Origin: Porites lobata
Taxonomy: Eukaryota; Cnidaria; Anthozoa; Scleractinia; Poritidae
Assembly (NCBI GenBank): GCA_942486035.1
Contig: CALNXK010000376.1
Span: forward strand, 95,001 to 159,000
Direction of reading: 5' to 3'
Length of the DNA stretch: 64,000 nucleotides
A model generated the notes under the pieces. That model was not told the origin of the DNA and ran no database searches. It saw only the letters and a list, made by a program, of their open reading frames with translations. This document shows, piece by piece, positions 44,962 to 56,433 of the stretch (its first letter is position 1; every line of letters begins with the position of its first letter). Position numbers and translations under genes: made by a program.

Positions 44962-46244
44962 TTTCTTGTGATTGTTTTTGTTGATTTTGTTGCGTTGAAA
45001 GAAGAAGAAAGTTTTAAAAACTATCGTGACAAATGTTAAATTGTAACACCCAAAACTAATGCTTGAACGCAAGGTTGTAGACTAGGGAAATGTTTGGGCA
45101 GTTAATTAATTTCATACACCATGAACGTTCTAAATTAGAAGAAGCAACTAAATTTTTCTCTGAGAAGATGACCCAGAAGGGACTCAGTGTTACATATTAT
45201 CTTGAAAAGCAGTTATGTATATTGTTATAAGATTAAGGTACGAAACTAAATTTACTGAAAAGTATAGGAGTGAAGGGGGTAAATGTACTTTTTTTAAATG
45301 AATGTAATGCGATTAGTGAATACTTATTTATAACTGATCATATCGTAGAAATGTCACCCGTTCAAGTCCCAGCTATTTTGCTTTGACTAGGAAAGCTGAT
45401 TTTTTTAATTCTGTTTAATTTTTTGCTGACGAGAGGTCGGTCACACTTTGGGGTTCGGCTCCCGAAAAAATGAGTGAGCGATCACAACTGTAAAATAGAA
45501 GGTTCAAAATAAATTCTCTTGCGGCGAAAAAGCCGCCTTGCGGGCCTTTCTAGCCTTTCTAGCCTGGCTGGGAAATCAAATGCTAATGCATGATCAGTAT
45601 CGAAATAGCTGGGATTAGTCTCTGCTCGCCGAGCTTTCTTTGAGTTCGCCGCGCAGTGAGGTGAGTTTGGAGTTTCGAGGAAAACAAGAGGAAGAAATAA
45701 ATAAATAAGTAAAAAAGGAAAGAATTAGTTTCTCCAAGCACTTTTTCCACTACTACAAGATAGGGGCATTGATATTTAATAATGTACCCGGAGCGTGCCG
45801 ACAGCTTTAAATCAGAGTTAACTGTAGTGTTCGGTTAGTGTTAAACCTATTCAGACAGTCCAGACTTTAAAATTGAATAACTTCAAAACCGTTCAAGCTT
45901 TACAAAACATGAAATATGAAGTGACCAAATGGCAGATGCTGGTTCACTTTTCAACAGTGTTCATTTCTCTTGGAATTTCATAGCTTGCAGTTTTTTCCCT
46001 CCTAAGCATCCCTTAATACACGGATCAAATTTCATATCACGATTACCTCGATTTATACACCGGTTTTAAGCAAAATGGAATGTAGTTCATTTATTCAAAA
46101 TGGCAGATCCAAGATGGCAGATTGTTCCAATTCCTTCATCAATTCCGTCATCATGACGTCACTGTTATTTTTAAACATTATCAATGTGATAGCTAATTTT
46201 ATCAGAAGCCGTACAATTTACGTATTTTTCGCTTTATGGCTACT
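44962..46244. other. Region downstream of copy 3
   Basis: No coding sequence seen. AAAATAAATT near 45507 could serve as a polyadenylation signal. 45520-45660 is GC-richer with short repeats (CTTTCTAGCC twice). Confidence 0.4.
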
Positions 46245-46248
46245 TTAA

Positions 46249-47637
46249 AGGGGCTATGTCAGCTGGAGAGCATGCGCTCTGAGGTTATGCAAATTACTTT
46301 CAACTGTCAAAATTCTATTGTTTTTAACGCGTGACTTTCTCCATGTGCGCTGTGAGGTTATGCAAATTACTTTCAACTGTCAAAATTCTATTGTTTTTAA
46401 CGCGTGACTTTCTTCATGTTCTCTGTCACGTCCAAGGTTCCGAATTTAGAGAGGTTTAGCGAAATGGGTTTAGATCAGGGATATTTCGATAGAATTTATG
46501 GAACGTTTCTTCTCTGGTTATGCTAGATCAAGAATAAAATTGCGACGACAATTTTACTTGTAGTTTTGAAGTAAAAACGCATGCCATTCATAAAATAGAG
46601 CGCAAACAAAAATTCAACAACAACATATTGTCTTATTCAACAAAATAAATGGAAGTTGTATTTTACAAACGAGCTACAAAAGACGCTAGACCGAAGATAA
46701 AGACCAAGACTGTTTCAAATCATTAACAATTCGACTTGTCTGTCGCTATTGATTTTATAATTTAGATGCTGATAGAACAAGAGACCAAGTCTTTGTTTTG
46801 ACCTTAGGGAAACATACATTATCGCGCAAAATTGTTCGATCGTGCCGAATCACTGCGACGTCGAGAAAAACAGAACCCAGCATCATTGGTATACTACTCC
46901 ACTATAAGCAGTCCGTTGATAAAAAGGGAACGCAAACTCTGCTATTTTCCAAAATTATGCTCCAACACAAACAGTTCAAAAACATGGCATTTACAGGATC
47001 TAACTCGTACTAAGGTGCCTCTCTAAGTCCGTTGAGAACAATCTGGACGAGCAAACGGTCGTGTTTATCTTTGCCGTGAATCGAGATAAATACAAGAAGG
47101 AATCTAGCCGAATTTTAGAATGTTTCCTTCGCCAGGAGTCTAGTTTCGTCACGAAACTCATGGCCTGATGCTCTTGTAATCGTTTACAAAAAACGGCCGC
47201 CGCCAACTCGATAGCCGCTTCATTATATGTCCACATACTTTGAGCACAAGAAAAATCCAAGAGCCAGCAGCCTCTAAAATAACTCAATAGAAAGGTCCTG
47301 TGAACTATAGGGAAGATGCCATCAAAGATTCCATCACTCATTGTGGAGTAGCCGTCATTAACTCTGCCATTACAACGGCCGCTGATAAGAGGACACAGTA
47401 AATCCACGTAAAAACATTCCACAGGCAAACAATTTTAAAATAACGCCAAAAAATTGTTCTGTAATCACCATAGAATGATTCTTAATACAAAACTTCGCTA
47501 ACTATCGAACGATGGCTGAGATTTAGACAGATAAAAACAGCCTTCCAAAATCTCCGACACAACTTGAAAAAGTTGGGCTGTCTTTTTCAAGTTTGTTTTC
47601 ATTGGCTTGCGCATGCGTGTTGGGTGACATAGCCCCT
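46249..47637. mobile_element. TTAA-flanked DNA transposon, 1.39 kb, non-autonomous
   Basis: Ends AGGGGCTATGTCA and TGACATAGCCCCT are exact inverted copies, flanked on both sides by TTAA (46245-46248, 47638-47641). A TTAA target fits piggyBac or Kolobok. A 73-bp segment containing TTATGCAAATTAC is tandemly duplicated near the left end (about 46268-46415). No transposase ORF. Confidence 0.7.
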
Positions 47638-47641
47638 TTAA

Positions 47642-49837
47642 GGAGAAAATTGATGAAACTTGGTTCTGCCAATAAATTCAACAATATGACGTTCTAATGA
47701 CGTCACATTACGTCATTATGCCAATCAAGCTTTATCCAGATGTTGGAAATGGTGATTACATTATTCTGAGTAGTCTTGGTAGTATCGGTAATAGTATCGT
47801 AGTCTTGGTAATAGTATAGTAAAGTATAGATGGTGCCTTTAAAGATCCCCCTCTCACGATTGCATGAACTCCATAAAAAATCCGGATCTAAATTGGCCCC
47901 TGGCATGGTGGTAACTTAACGGAGGTTATGTCGATCGCGCACCGAAAAAATAACCTACAACAGTGATGTTCTTTCCTCTGATAAAGGTACGAAATACTTT
48001 TAAAACTCAAATTAACTATCTACTCTTGACTACTAGTTTTTGGGTGGCTTACATGCGAGTCAACCACAGCTGTAAGCTGTCACATGTAAACATTTATTAT
48101 TCCTGTATATACAAGCTTATACACCACTGATTTCGGGACTGCATGATGTGGAATAATGTAATAATCATACAATGAGATGAATTGTCTTTACAATAATGCC
48201 CTTTATTGGGGGAATAATGGACTGAACGATTTCTTTTGTCCCCAAAAAACTTGATTTTTTTCGAACGAGCGGGACTAATATTCGCTACACCCCCGCAGAA
48301 ACATAAGCCTCTGATAAAACGCTTGTAGAAAATTGCGCTCTGGCTTAAAAAGAAAATGTAAGAAATGGTATTGCTCATAAACTAGCATTTTGTGGACAAC
48401 TGTTGTAAAAGTATCGTTTTGTAGCACCGTGGTTTAAGTGCTCCCTCAAGTGACCTGTTTTAATTTCTAGACGACACTCTAGAAAACTTTAAAACTGACT
48501 CTCCAGAATAGATGTTATCTTATAAACCAGGTGGACTTTAAGCCACCAAATTTTGACTCAAATTTTTTCGTTTATTGACGGATAACGATTGAAAAGTGAA
48601 TATTTTAATACCATTAATAAATTTTCTTTTCACGGCTTTTTATTATTCTTGGGATTTCAAGCCATAGGTTGATTTTGGCGCAACTAGAGGTCGAATTGCT
48701 CGTGTCAGAAAGCCGCTATAAAATGTGTTAGTTGTTATATTATCTTAGGAATCAACGTTTTTTTGCAATTTTAAAAACTCCATTCTTTCTTTTTTCTTCT
48801 CACCTTTTTTTTAGGCTCTGGCATGGTTTTTTTTTTACCAACAGACAACTGAAAAAGCTCATGTTTTTTTTTTTTAACACAAGAATATGAAATTGAGTTG
48901 ACCCTAACACGCGAATTTGTTCGCGTTTATGCTTCTCCTGGTCTATTATCGGTAAAGGTCTCAGTTATTCTGTGCACGGGCGGCAGCAACACTCAATGCT
49001 TTTTGCTCGATCATTTAAACGATTATATCCGGGGGGGGGGTACTCGGTATATCCTTGGGTGGGGAGGTGCGGCTCGGCCCCTCATACCCTGACCCTGTTT
49101 AAGACAAAAATCGCTGATTTTCTTACCTAAGTTCATTGAAAACAGGTTTTAGGCTATCCTGAGTACTTTTATATCTCTAGAAATGCATTCTAAGTGACGC
49201 TATAAAATTTGTATCTGTTGGGTCATCCTAGGGGAACTTGAGTCTTTTCGAGCTTACAAGGAATTCAATATTGTTTTCCCGAAAATTTTAGATGCAATTT
49301 AACTTCTTACGCAAGTTATAATTTTCTGATTCCTCTTTCCATCACATTTTTGAATCCGAAAAGTTTAGGTTTCCTTTTTTCTATGAAAAATAACTCAACC
49401 TGGGGAGTTATTATTTATTAAATAAACTGTAACAGTGTTGACAATGTCACTTACATTACAATTCGTTGATGGTGTAGATAGGGGGGCGTTAGGCAACACA
49501 CGCGGACTTAAATATCGTGGCAAAATGCTACTTGTTCCAATAAATTTTAAGTATGGCGCTTATCAGAACGGGGGCGCATATTAACAAAAACACATTCGAA
49601 AGGGTGCGCTTATTGGAAGGAGGGCGCTATATCGAATCATTACGGTACCTGTTGATGGTTCGAAAAGCAAATTTGTATGAAGTACACTGTATTAACTCCA
49701 GACTCAGCCGTAAAATTCTTCGTTGACTCAGTAGTTTTAAGTTCGATCATTTTTTCTCGGTCAATCAAAAAAACTATTATAATAATTATAAAACAAATTT
49801 GCAGGTTGCCTTCTCGGAGCAGATGTTGGAGGCACCA
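47642..49837. other. Intergenic region
   Basis: No gene supported. 49028-49110 resembles one end of the CCGGGGGG-type MITE at 24708. Poly-T tracts at 48826-48877. Confidence 0.4.
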
Positions 49838-50028
49838 CTGGAGTCCCGACTGCGATTCAAAAACGCAATTGGTTCCAGGTTCCACCTTTCCACTTCCACT
49901 TAGATTCCACTTCCACTTGCACTGTTTTCCCTGGTCTTAGGTTGGAAAGTCGGTTTCAGCGAAGGAGAAATCTGCCGAGCAGGGGAGAAATGAGTGTAGC
50001 AATAAGCGTGACTAATTGTGATCTTCCA

Positions 50029-50966
50029 ATTATATGTTAGTCTCATCATCTAGGTGCCACCCAAAGATAAATATCACTGGTATTGAACAGAAAGATTACA
50101 TAAAGTACTTGGGAGTTTATATAGATAAACATCTCAATTGGCAGCCACAGATACAACATGTAAATAATAAATTAGCTAAAAATATGGGAATCCTTTCAAA
50201 ACTAAGATATTACATAGATTTGAATATACTGAAACAAATTTATTATACCTTAATATGTCCCTATTTGAGTTACGGTATTCTTGCTAGGGGATGTGCCACC
50301 AAAACGAGATTAGATTGTCTTCGTATTAAGCATGACAAATTTCTCCGCACCATCTTCTTTGTACATCCTAGAGAGAGTGCTGCTCCCTATTTCAAACTCC
50401 TAACAATCCTTAAATTAGATAATATATATAAATTAAAAATATGTTGCCTTATGCATAGAATGAGAAATGAAATTGGTAGCATTCCAGATATTTTCCTTGA
50501 TTTCCTGACTCCAGCATCGCGTATACACAATCATAATACAAGATTTGCGTCAGTAATCTGAATTATTTTAGGTCAAGAGTATCCACCAACTTAGGTAAGA
50601 CGTCCTTCAAAATTCTCCGCTCCAAAAATCTGGGAGACTGTACCGCCTGGTCTCAAGTGTCTGCCATATCATAAGTTTAAGAAAGAATGGAAGCACTATC
50701 TTCTAACCAACCAAATGTGTCTGTGACCTTGCTTATATGTTATATCACTGATATTATCTGACATTTTATTTCCTCTCTTTACTGCTGTCGATTATCTGAA
50801 CATGACGTTGTCCAACGAAAGCTCTTGCTACTTTGGACACTGTACACAAATGAACTTAATGTCTTTTAGTTAATTATTATTTATCAGCTACTTTATTGTC
50901 GTACCTACGTACACTTGTGTAAATATCTTATATAGTGTGAAATAAAGAATTGAATTGAATTGAATT
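50029..50966 (+). mobile_element. 5'-truncated LINE fragment with reverse-transcriptase C-terminal part
   Basis: ORF 50034-50561 encodes YIKYLGVYIDKHLNWQPQI followed by LYYTLICPYLSYGI-type sequence, the region after the catalytic palm in CR1/jockey-like reverse transcriptases. The 3' end is a GAATT(GAATT)n microsatellite after AATAAA. It is inserted into the copy 4 promoter with TTCC on both sides as a likely target duplication. Confidence 0.8.
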
Positions 50967-51018
50967 CCGCCCGCACTCGTTTCATGAAGCAGATTCCCCA
51001 CAACGCCTCTTTTCTGAA

Positions 51019-51478
51019 GGCTGGTTTTCACTGGCGACGGAGTCGGAGTCGGAGTCGTTAGCGGAGTCGTAAGAGCTCTTACGATCTACTGAAAATCAAA
51101 AATCGGAGTCGTAAGTGGAGTCTTAAGAGCGACGGAATCGGAGTCAGAAGAAACAGAACGTTTCCCTTTCTACCGACCCTGCTTACGACTCCGTCGCTTA
51201 CGTTCCGTTCATGATCTTGTGAAAACCAGATTGTCGGAGTCGGAAGCAGAAGCGGAAAGATAAACCAATCACAATCCACGTTTCCATGCGCACGCTTTGT
51301 GATTGGTCTAGTTCTTCTGCTTCTGCTTCGAACTCCGACAATCTGGTTTTCACTAGATCATAAACGGAACGTATGCGACGGAGTCGTAAGCGGAATCGGT
51401 CAACGTTATATTCACTAGATCATAAGCTCTACGCTTCTGATTAAGACTCCGACTCCGTCGCTAGTGAAAACCAGCCTT
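51019..51478. mobile_element. Foldback MITE rich in GGAGTC/GACTCC
   Basis: AAGGCTGGTTTTCACTGGCG at the left is inverted at the right as CGCTAGTGAAAACCAGCCTT. The interior is built of GGAGTCG and CGACTCC repeats plus inner inverted segments, so the whole element can fold. It is inserted into the copy 4 leader. Confidence 0.8.
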
Positions 51479-51772
51479 TAGAATTCGAGCTCCGAAGTTA
51501 TTTCCACGAAGACATCCAGTGACGACAAGATGGTGGACGATCAGGATGACGTTTTGTTTCAGAAAGTCCACAAATTTTATTCGCAGTAGCGGCGGTTTTG
51601 TTGAATTACCAGTTCTCTTCAGACGTCCCGCACCGCTGGGGAGGAGAAAATCTGCGCCGGAATCGAGGAAGTGGCTGAAGAGTCGAACTGAATTCGTCTT
51701 TGTGAAAGATCACAATGGTGACGAGAAAGGTGTGCGAATCAATTTGAGAAAGAAAATCTGCCAGCAGTATGT

Positions 51773-52235
51773 TTTGCGCGTTTTGAAAACTTAGAAGGGA
51801 TTTTGGGTTTTTCTGTTCCGTCAATCATTTTAGTGAAGGCGGGGTTAATGCAAATCATAATGTAACGTGCTTGCCCAGCTTGGCTGAGAATGACTCTAGA
51901 CTGCTCAAGAATAGCGAAGGAAATCGCTATGGTGAGTGGATTCTTTGTCGAAGGCAGGAGGCAGACGTTGCTTTATTCTTACAAGTGACAAGAATGAGAA
52001 ACATCATAAAAATCTGCGAAGCAAACTTAACTAGTCGATTATTGCCCGGAACAGGACGATCACAAAGCAACGAACCTTGAAACACGAAACCAAGAAAACG
52101 GATCGAGATCCACCAATAACGAATCACAAACCATGACCTTTTGAACTCGTGCAACTAACATGAATTTCCTGAGAGGTCCGTTGAGATGATTGACGGAACA
52201 GAAAAACCCAAAATATGCAAAACGCACAGCGCGAT
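51773..52235. mobile_element. Element with inverted ends at the break of copy 4
   Basis: GATTTTGGGTTTTTCTGTTC on the left is inverted on the right near 52185-52215, preceded by related GCGCGTTTTG/CAAAACGC ends. No transposase ORF. PARP homology does not resume beyond it. Exact ends uncertain. Confidence 0.55.
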
Positions 52236-54290
52236 ACAACGAATTTCGCTATAAAAGTAGAGTCGATGTTTTTGCTTTTTGTCGTTCCCACACAACTAGA
52301 GCAGAGAAGTAACGGAAGTCAGGTAAACATGCAGTGAAATTTAGGTGAACGTAAACTGATGATGACTAATGCTGACGCATACATGTTATATGGTGCTCAA
52401 AAGGAACGTCTTTCGACTTTCCCTTGACTCATAGTTGACTTAAACCGTTTTTCTGCTACGAGTAGTAACTTCTCGTAGAAAACATTTCATCCTCGTTGCC
52501 GCCGTTGTTTATCGCATAAGCTTTGCTCCCTTCTACGGACTTTTCTAACCGACAGAGGTTTTTAAATTTCAATCGAGGATCTTAGACCACGTTTTTCGGA
52601 CTCAGCTTTCAAACTATATCACTCCTTCCAATAAAAAACTTGTCCCTCTAATTTACTGTCAAACTCAGGTGAAAACCGTAAACACCTGAAAAATTTCAGG
52701 AATGTTGATTGTGTACTGACCAATCACAATAAAATTCAGGACACGCGAGCAAACCTCAAAACCACAAACTATTTACCATTGCTGTTCGCGGTTTCATTAT
52801 CTCGCGCCTCATTAGTTTATTTCTCGCAACACAATAACATTCCATAAATATTTCTGGTGTTCACGGTTTTGTGAGTTTCACAGTCAAAACTGTCGGTCAT
52901 TGCAACTAAGATCCCCACGCAAACCCCCATGTGTTAGCTCCACGAAAATAAGAGTTGAATTATGATTGGTTAAAAAATGCTGACTCACCAGCTCAAGGAA
53001 ATCGTTTCCCAGCTCGGGTGTAGACGCTCTTTTCTCGGCGGGTGAAGCAAGAGCCCAAAAAGTTGTCTGGTCATAGTTTCGGACGTTTAGGACGACATAC
53101 GTGGGAACGACTGTAAGAGCGGTTTTAAAACAAAGCCCAACTTAGACCGCGGTTTAAGAAATCATTGGGCCTCCAGGTCTCTTTCTAAGTGGGTTATTTT
53201 AAGGAAATAAATGTTTCACCAGTCTACCCTATTGCTGCCATGAAACGTTCACGATAACCTGTGTTTGGATAAAAGCGTTGTTCGGAGAAACTGATTGAAA
53301 GTCTGATTTTGTTAAACACTGGCTAAACTCCGTTTAAATAACCGGTCTTTAAGCGTTTTAAGACCTCTTAAAAATGTTCATTTGAAGGTCCGCTGGCTTC
53401 ACTGTAAAATTTGTCTCCAGTTGAAACTCTTTTTTTCACGGAAACAATTAGTTAAAAATCACGAATATCGGATAAAAGATTTTAAGATTCACGTATCACG
53501 ACAAGCAAACCATTCACAGTTCACGGATTTTAATTTCGTATTTTCACCTTTCACGAACATTAAAAGCACTTAATTAATCCAGTGTCACGCAATAACCCCT
53601 GTCATCCCTCCTCTGTCAAGGAGACTCTCTATTGTCGCCATGTTGTTTAGTTCCAGCGAGAGAGGATCTGGGCACCGAACAAAAACAAAAAACAAAAAAA
53701 AACATCATGCGTGGAGTTTGTTTTCATTGAAAATTGACCACAGATTTATTATTCTTCATTTTTCTGAAAAAAATAAAAGTAGATACACATTTTCTTTTCT
53801 TTTCTTTTGTTTTGTTTTTTCATTTTTCTATGTCCAGAAAAAAAAAATCGAACATAGGTTTTCACATTTCTGAAAAAAAAAAAAAAAAAAAATGAAAATA
53901 TATTTTATTTTTCATATTCGTTTGTTTAGAAAGAATATAAAAGTTGAAGCCAATTGTCAATTTTTGTTTTCCATTTTTTACATTGAAAAAAAAAAGAAAA
54001 CTTAACACAGATTCTAATGACCCTAACATACACGCATTTGTCATGCTTCTTAAATCATATCTGGCAGAGATGTCGGTGTATATATTTATATTTATTTTTC
54101 ACATTCAGATGTTTTTCTTGGTCAATTTCCAATACGTAGCTAATATACTTCATTTGAAAATCAGGGAATCTAGTTATTCTGCCTAATTAGTCGTGCAAAT
54201 GTTGTTTTGGAATCACTGAAAACACGAATCGACCGGAGTAGCCATCGGCCGGGCGTGTTTACTTCAACATTTCTAGGGAAAAACCTGCTC
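52236..54290. other. AT-rich intergenic region
   Basis: No gene seen. 53680-54000 has long A and T runs in opposing orientation; small ORFs there are artefacts of these runs. Confidence 0.45.
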
Positions 54291-54295
54291 ACATA

Positions 54296-55408
54296 CATAC
54301 ATACATATACATGCATCACCTTTATTTATCCTCAGATTTACAGTGTAACTATAAAAAAGTAATAAAATGAAATAAATGAAACGAAGGAAATATTAATAGT
54401 ACTATACGAAAAGAATTAAACTACCTATTGCTTGTATCATTATATTTGTTTAAACGAAATTTGTCGCACTATAAATGTGAACTCCCTAAGTAATGTGATA
54501 GACGTCAGATCCTCAGGGAGTCTATTCGACAGAGTTGTAGATGCATACCTAAATGAATGTAAGCCATGAGTTGTTGTCTTAACGCAGGGAACAGTAAGTT
54601 TGTTTGTTCCCGGCAGATCGTGTGTCGTAGCTCTTACTTGATACAATCCACCTTCGTAGTAGATATCTTGGCATCGCGTCAAGATAAAAACTATATGACT
54701 AACATATCTTGGCACCTTGTACTATATAATTGCTACAATTAATCTCCTTTAGGAGGCTCTGGTAGTCCAGAGATTTCTCGTTAAGGACTATCTTGAGTGC
54801 CCTTTTGTTAAGTGTCTCTAGTTTGTCTCTGTTTCGAGCCCCACAAAAGTGCCAAACCGTTTAAGTCTAAAGTATGGTCAGGAGCCTATTACTCATATAG
54901 GCTCCTGGTATGGTACTATAAAAGCTTTATAGATTTTACATTTTGCTACCGGTGGTGCTATTTTTCGAAACTAGGATATTACATTGACCTGGTTATTGAC
55001 CTTAGTACAAATAGTCTTCACATGGCCGTTAAACTGTAGATTCTTGTCAATGTTGTCACTCCTAGGAGATTAATGCTGTCTGTTACAAGTTTCAATGTTG
55101 TTGACATGAAAACTAAAAGCGTGATTAGTATTTCCCAACACCATTGCTTGATATTTGTCTGGGTTTGGTATCATACCATTCACACGAAACCAATGGTCAG
55201 CTTTGAGAAGACTAAAATGGCATTTAAGTCTCGCTTCTAATCTCACTGGATCATTATCCGAATCATAAATCTGCTCATCGTCAGCGTAAGCATTAATACT
55301 TACTCCGGTCACATACCAATCAGAAATTCTTTTATTGTTTTTTGCTGAAACCAACCAGACACAATCTTGCTCCAGGGTTCCCCAGAGCTCTTCCTCCCTG
55401 GCCGTCAT
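54296..55408 (-). mobile_element. Decayed LINE fragment with reverse-transcriptase YADD motif
   Basis: On the minus strand, 55408-55070 contains INAYADDEQIYDSDND and then HWFRVNGMIPNPDK, the catalytic YADD box and following motif of a non-LTR reverse transcriptase. 54715-54440 reads as the family C-terminal tail (THDLPGTNKLTVP.., RYASTTLSNRLPEDL). The 3' end is a (TATG)n tract at 54296-54318. The pieces are in separate frames, so the copy is dead. Confidence 0.8.
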
Positions 55409-55901
55409 GCGCCGAGAAGAGCTCTGGGGTCAAGACTGGGTCTCAGGTCCTTGTGACAATAAGTAGACAAAGAATTTACTTTGTTGCTTATGAATAAAAT
55501 TTGTCTGCAGCGCTTATCTTTAGGCCAAAAAAAAGATATGGTTGCATGTTTAACAAATGACAGTTTGTGCTGCAAAACTAGAGAAAAAGGCAAATAAATG
55601 CTAGCAGTGTTATTTTTGGAACATAGATGAAAATCCTGCTCGTTATGACTAATAGTCCAGTTTCGAATTCGCTATGACCGCTGAATTAAAGAAATGAAGA
55701 CGCATTTTTTACAGGCTTAGCCGCCTCCATCTAAAGTAATAAATTCACAAATTCCAACGAGAAAAAGACCGGTTTATTACCCTGTCTATTGTTTATATTC
55801 AAATTTGAAACACTTACTTGCCGGAATTTCTGAATATTTTACTTTATGTGAGGTTAAACCTGTATGAATGTGTCCTAAATGTTTGTATTTAGAGGTAATT
55901 T

Positions 55902-56433
55902 TTAATTCGAAACTGAACTATTACGTTTTCCAAAAACTAGGCTGGCAAAATCTATGAAAGCTTTCGTTGCCACTACCACATCTGCTAGTGAGGCGCCTCG
56001 AGCTGTGGAGTACTCGATTATGTACTCAGGGTACAACTGGTCATTTTGAAAAATGACGAAAATGGATGGAGAGGACATGTTATCCACACATGAATCGTAC
56101 AGATCACTTGCGGGATTCCCGGGATTCTTTGAAGGTGGTCTTTGATAACTGAACTTGCCTTCAGCATACGAGCCAGCGAGGACCTTGGCGACGAACATGA
56201 ACTTAGACCTTTTGTTGTCTTCCTTGGCGTACCAGTCGCTCGTGGAGGAGTTTACAGCAAAATAGCTTCCTTGTCCGTAAGCAGTCCCGTTCTTCCCATT
56301 GACACGCCAGTCAAAGTTCTGTTTGCAAATAGCTTCCACTACATCAGGGTTGGTCCCATGAAACAACCGCATTTCGTTTACGAACCTTTCCTCGGCGGAA
56401 CCAGTATGGGCCGCTGCCATGTTTTTCTTTTTT
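55902..56433 (-). CDS. Copy 5 catalytic exon, short tail without CaaX
   Basis: KKKNMAAAHTG, then His in RLFHGTN, Tyr in GQGSYFAV, and Ile in PEYIIEY. After the domain only about 33 residues follow, ending GKRNSSVSN. The Ser/Thr-rich tail and prenylation box of copies 1 and 3 are missing. Confidence 0.92.

Larger units (their letters stand above)
49838..51772 (+). pseudogene. Duplicate of copy 1 promoter and first codons, interrupted and truncated (copy 4)
   Basis: Matches copy 1 positions 486-1022 in three pieces: 49838-50028, 50967-51018 and 51479-51772. The start (AAGATGGTGGACGATCAGG, ATG 51531) is kept, but an extra A after the FQKVHK codons shifts frame. Downstream the original frame is readable again (FVELPVLFRRPAPLGRRKSA.. 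to KKICQQYV). Homology stops abruptly at 51772 where another element begins. A LINE and a foldback MITE split the promoter part. Clearly non-functional as a PARP. Confidence 0.88.

Noticed and set aside
50034..50561. Host gene of 175 codons
   Set aside because: It is the C-terminal part of a LINE reverse transcriptase with a microsatellite 3' tail, inserted in copy 4.
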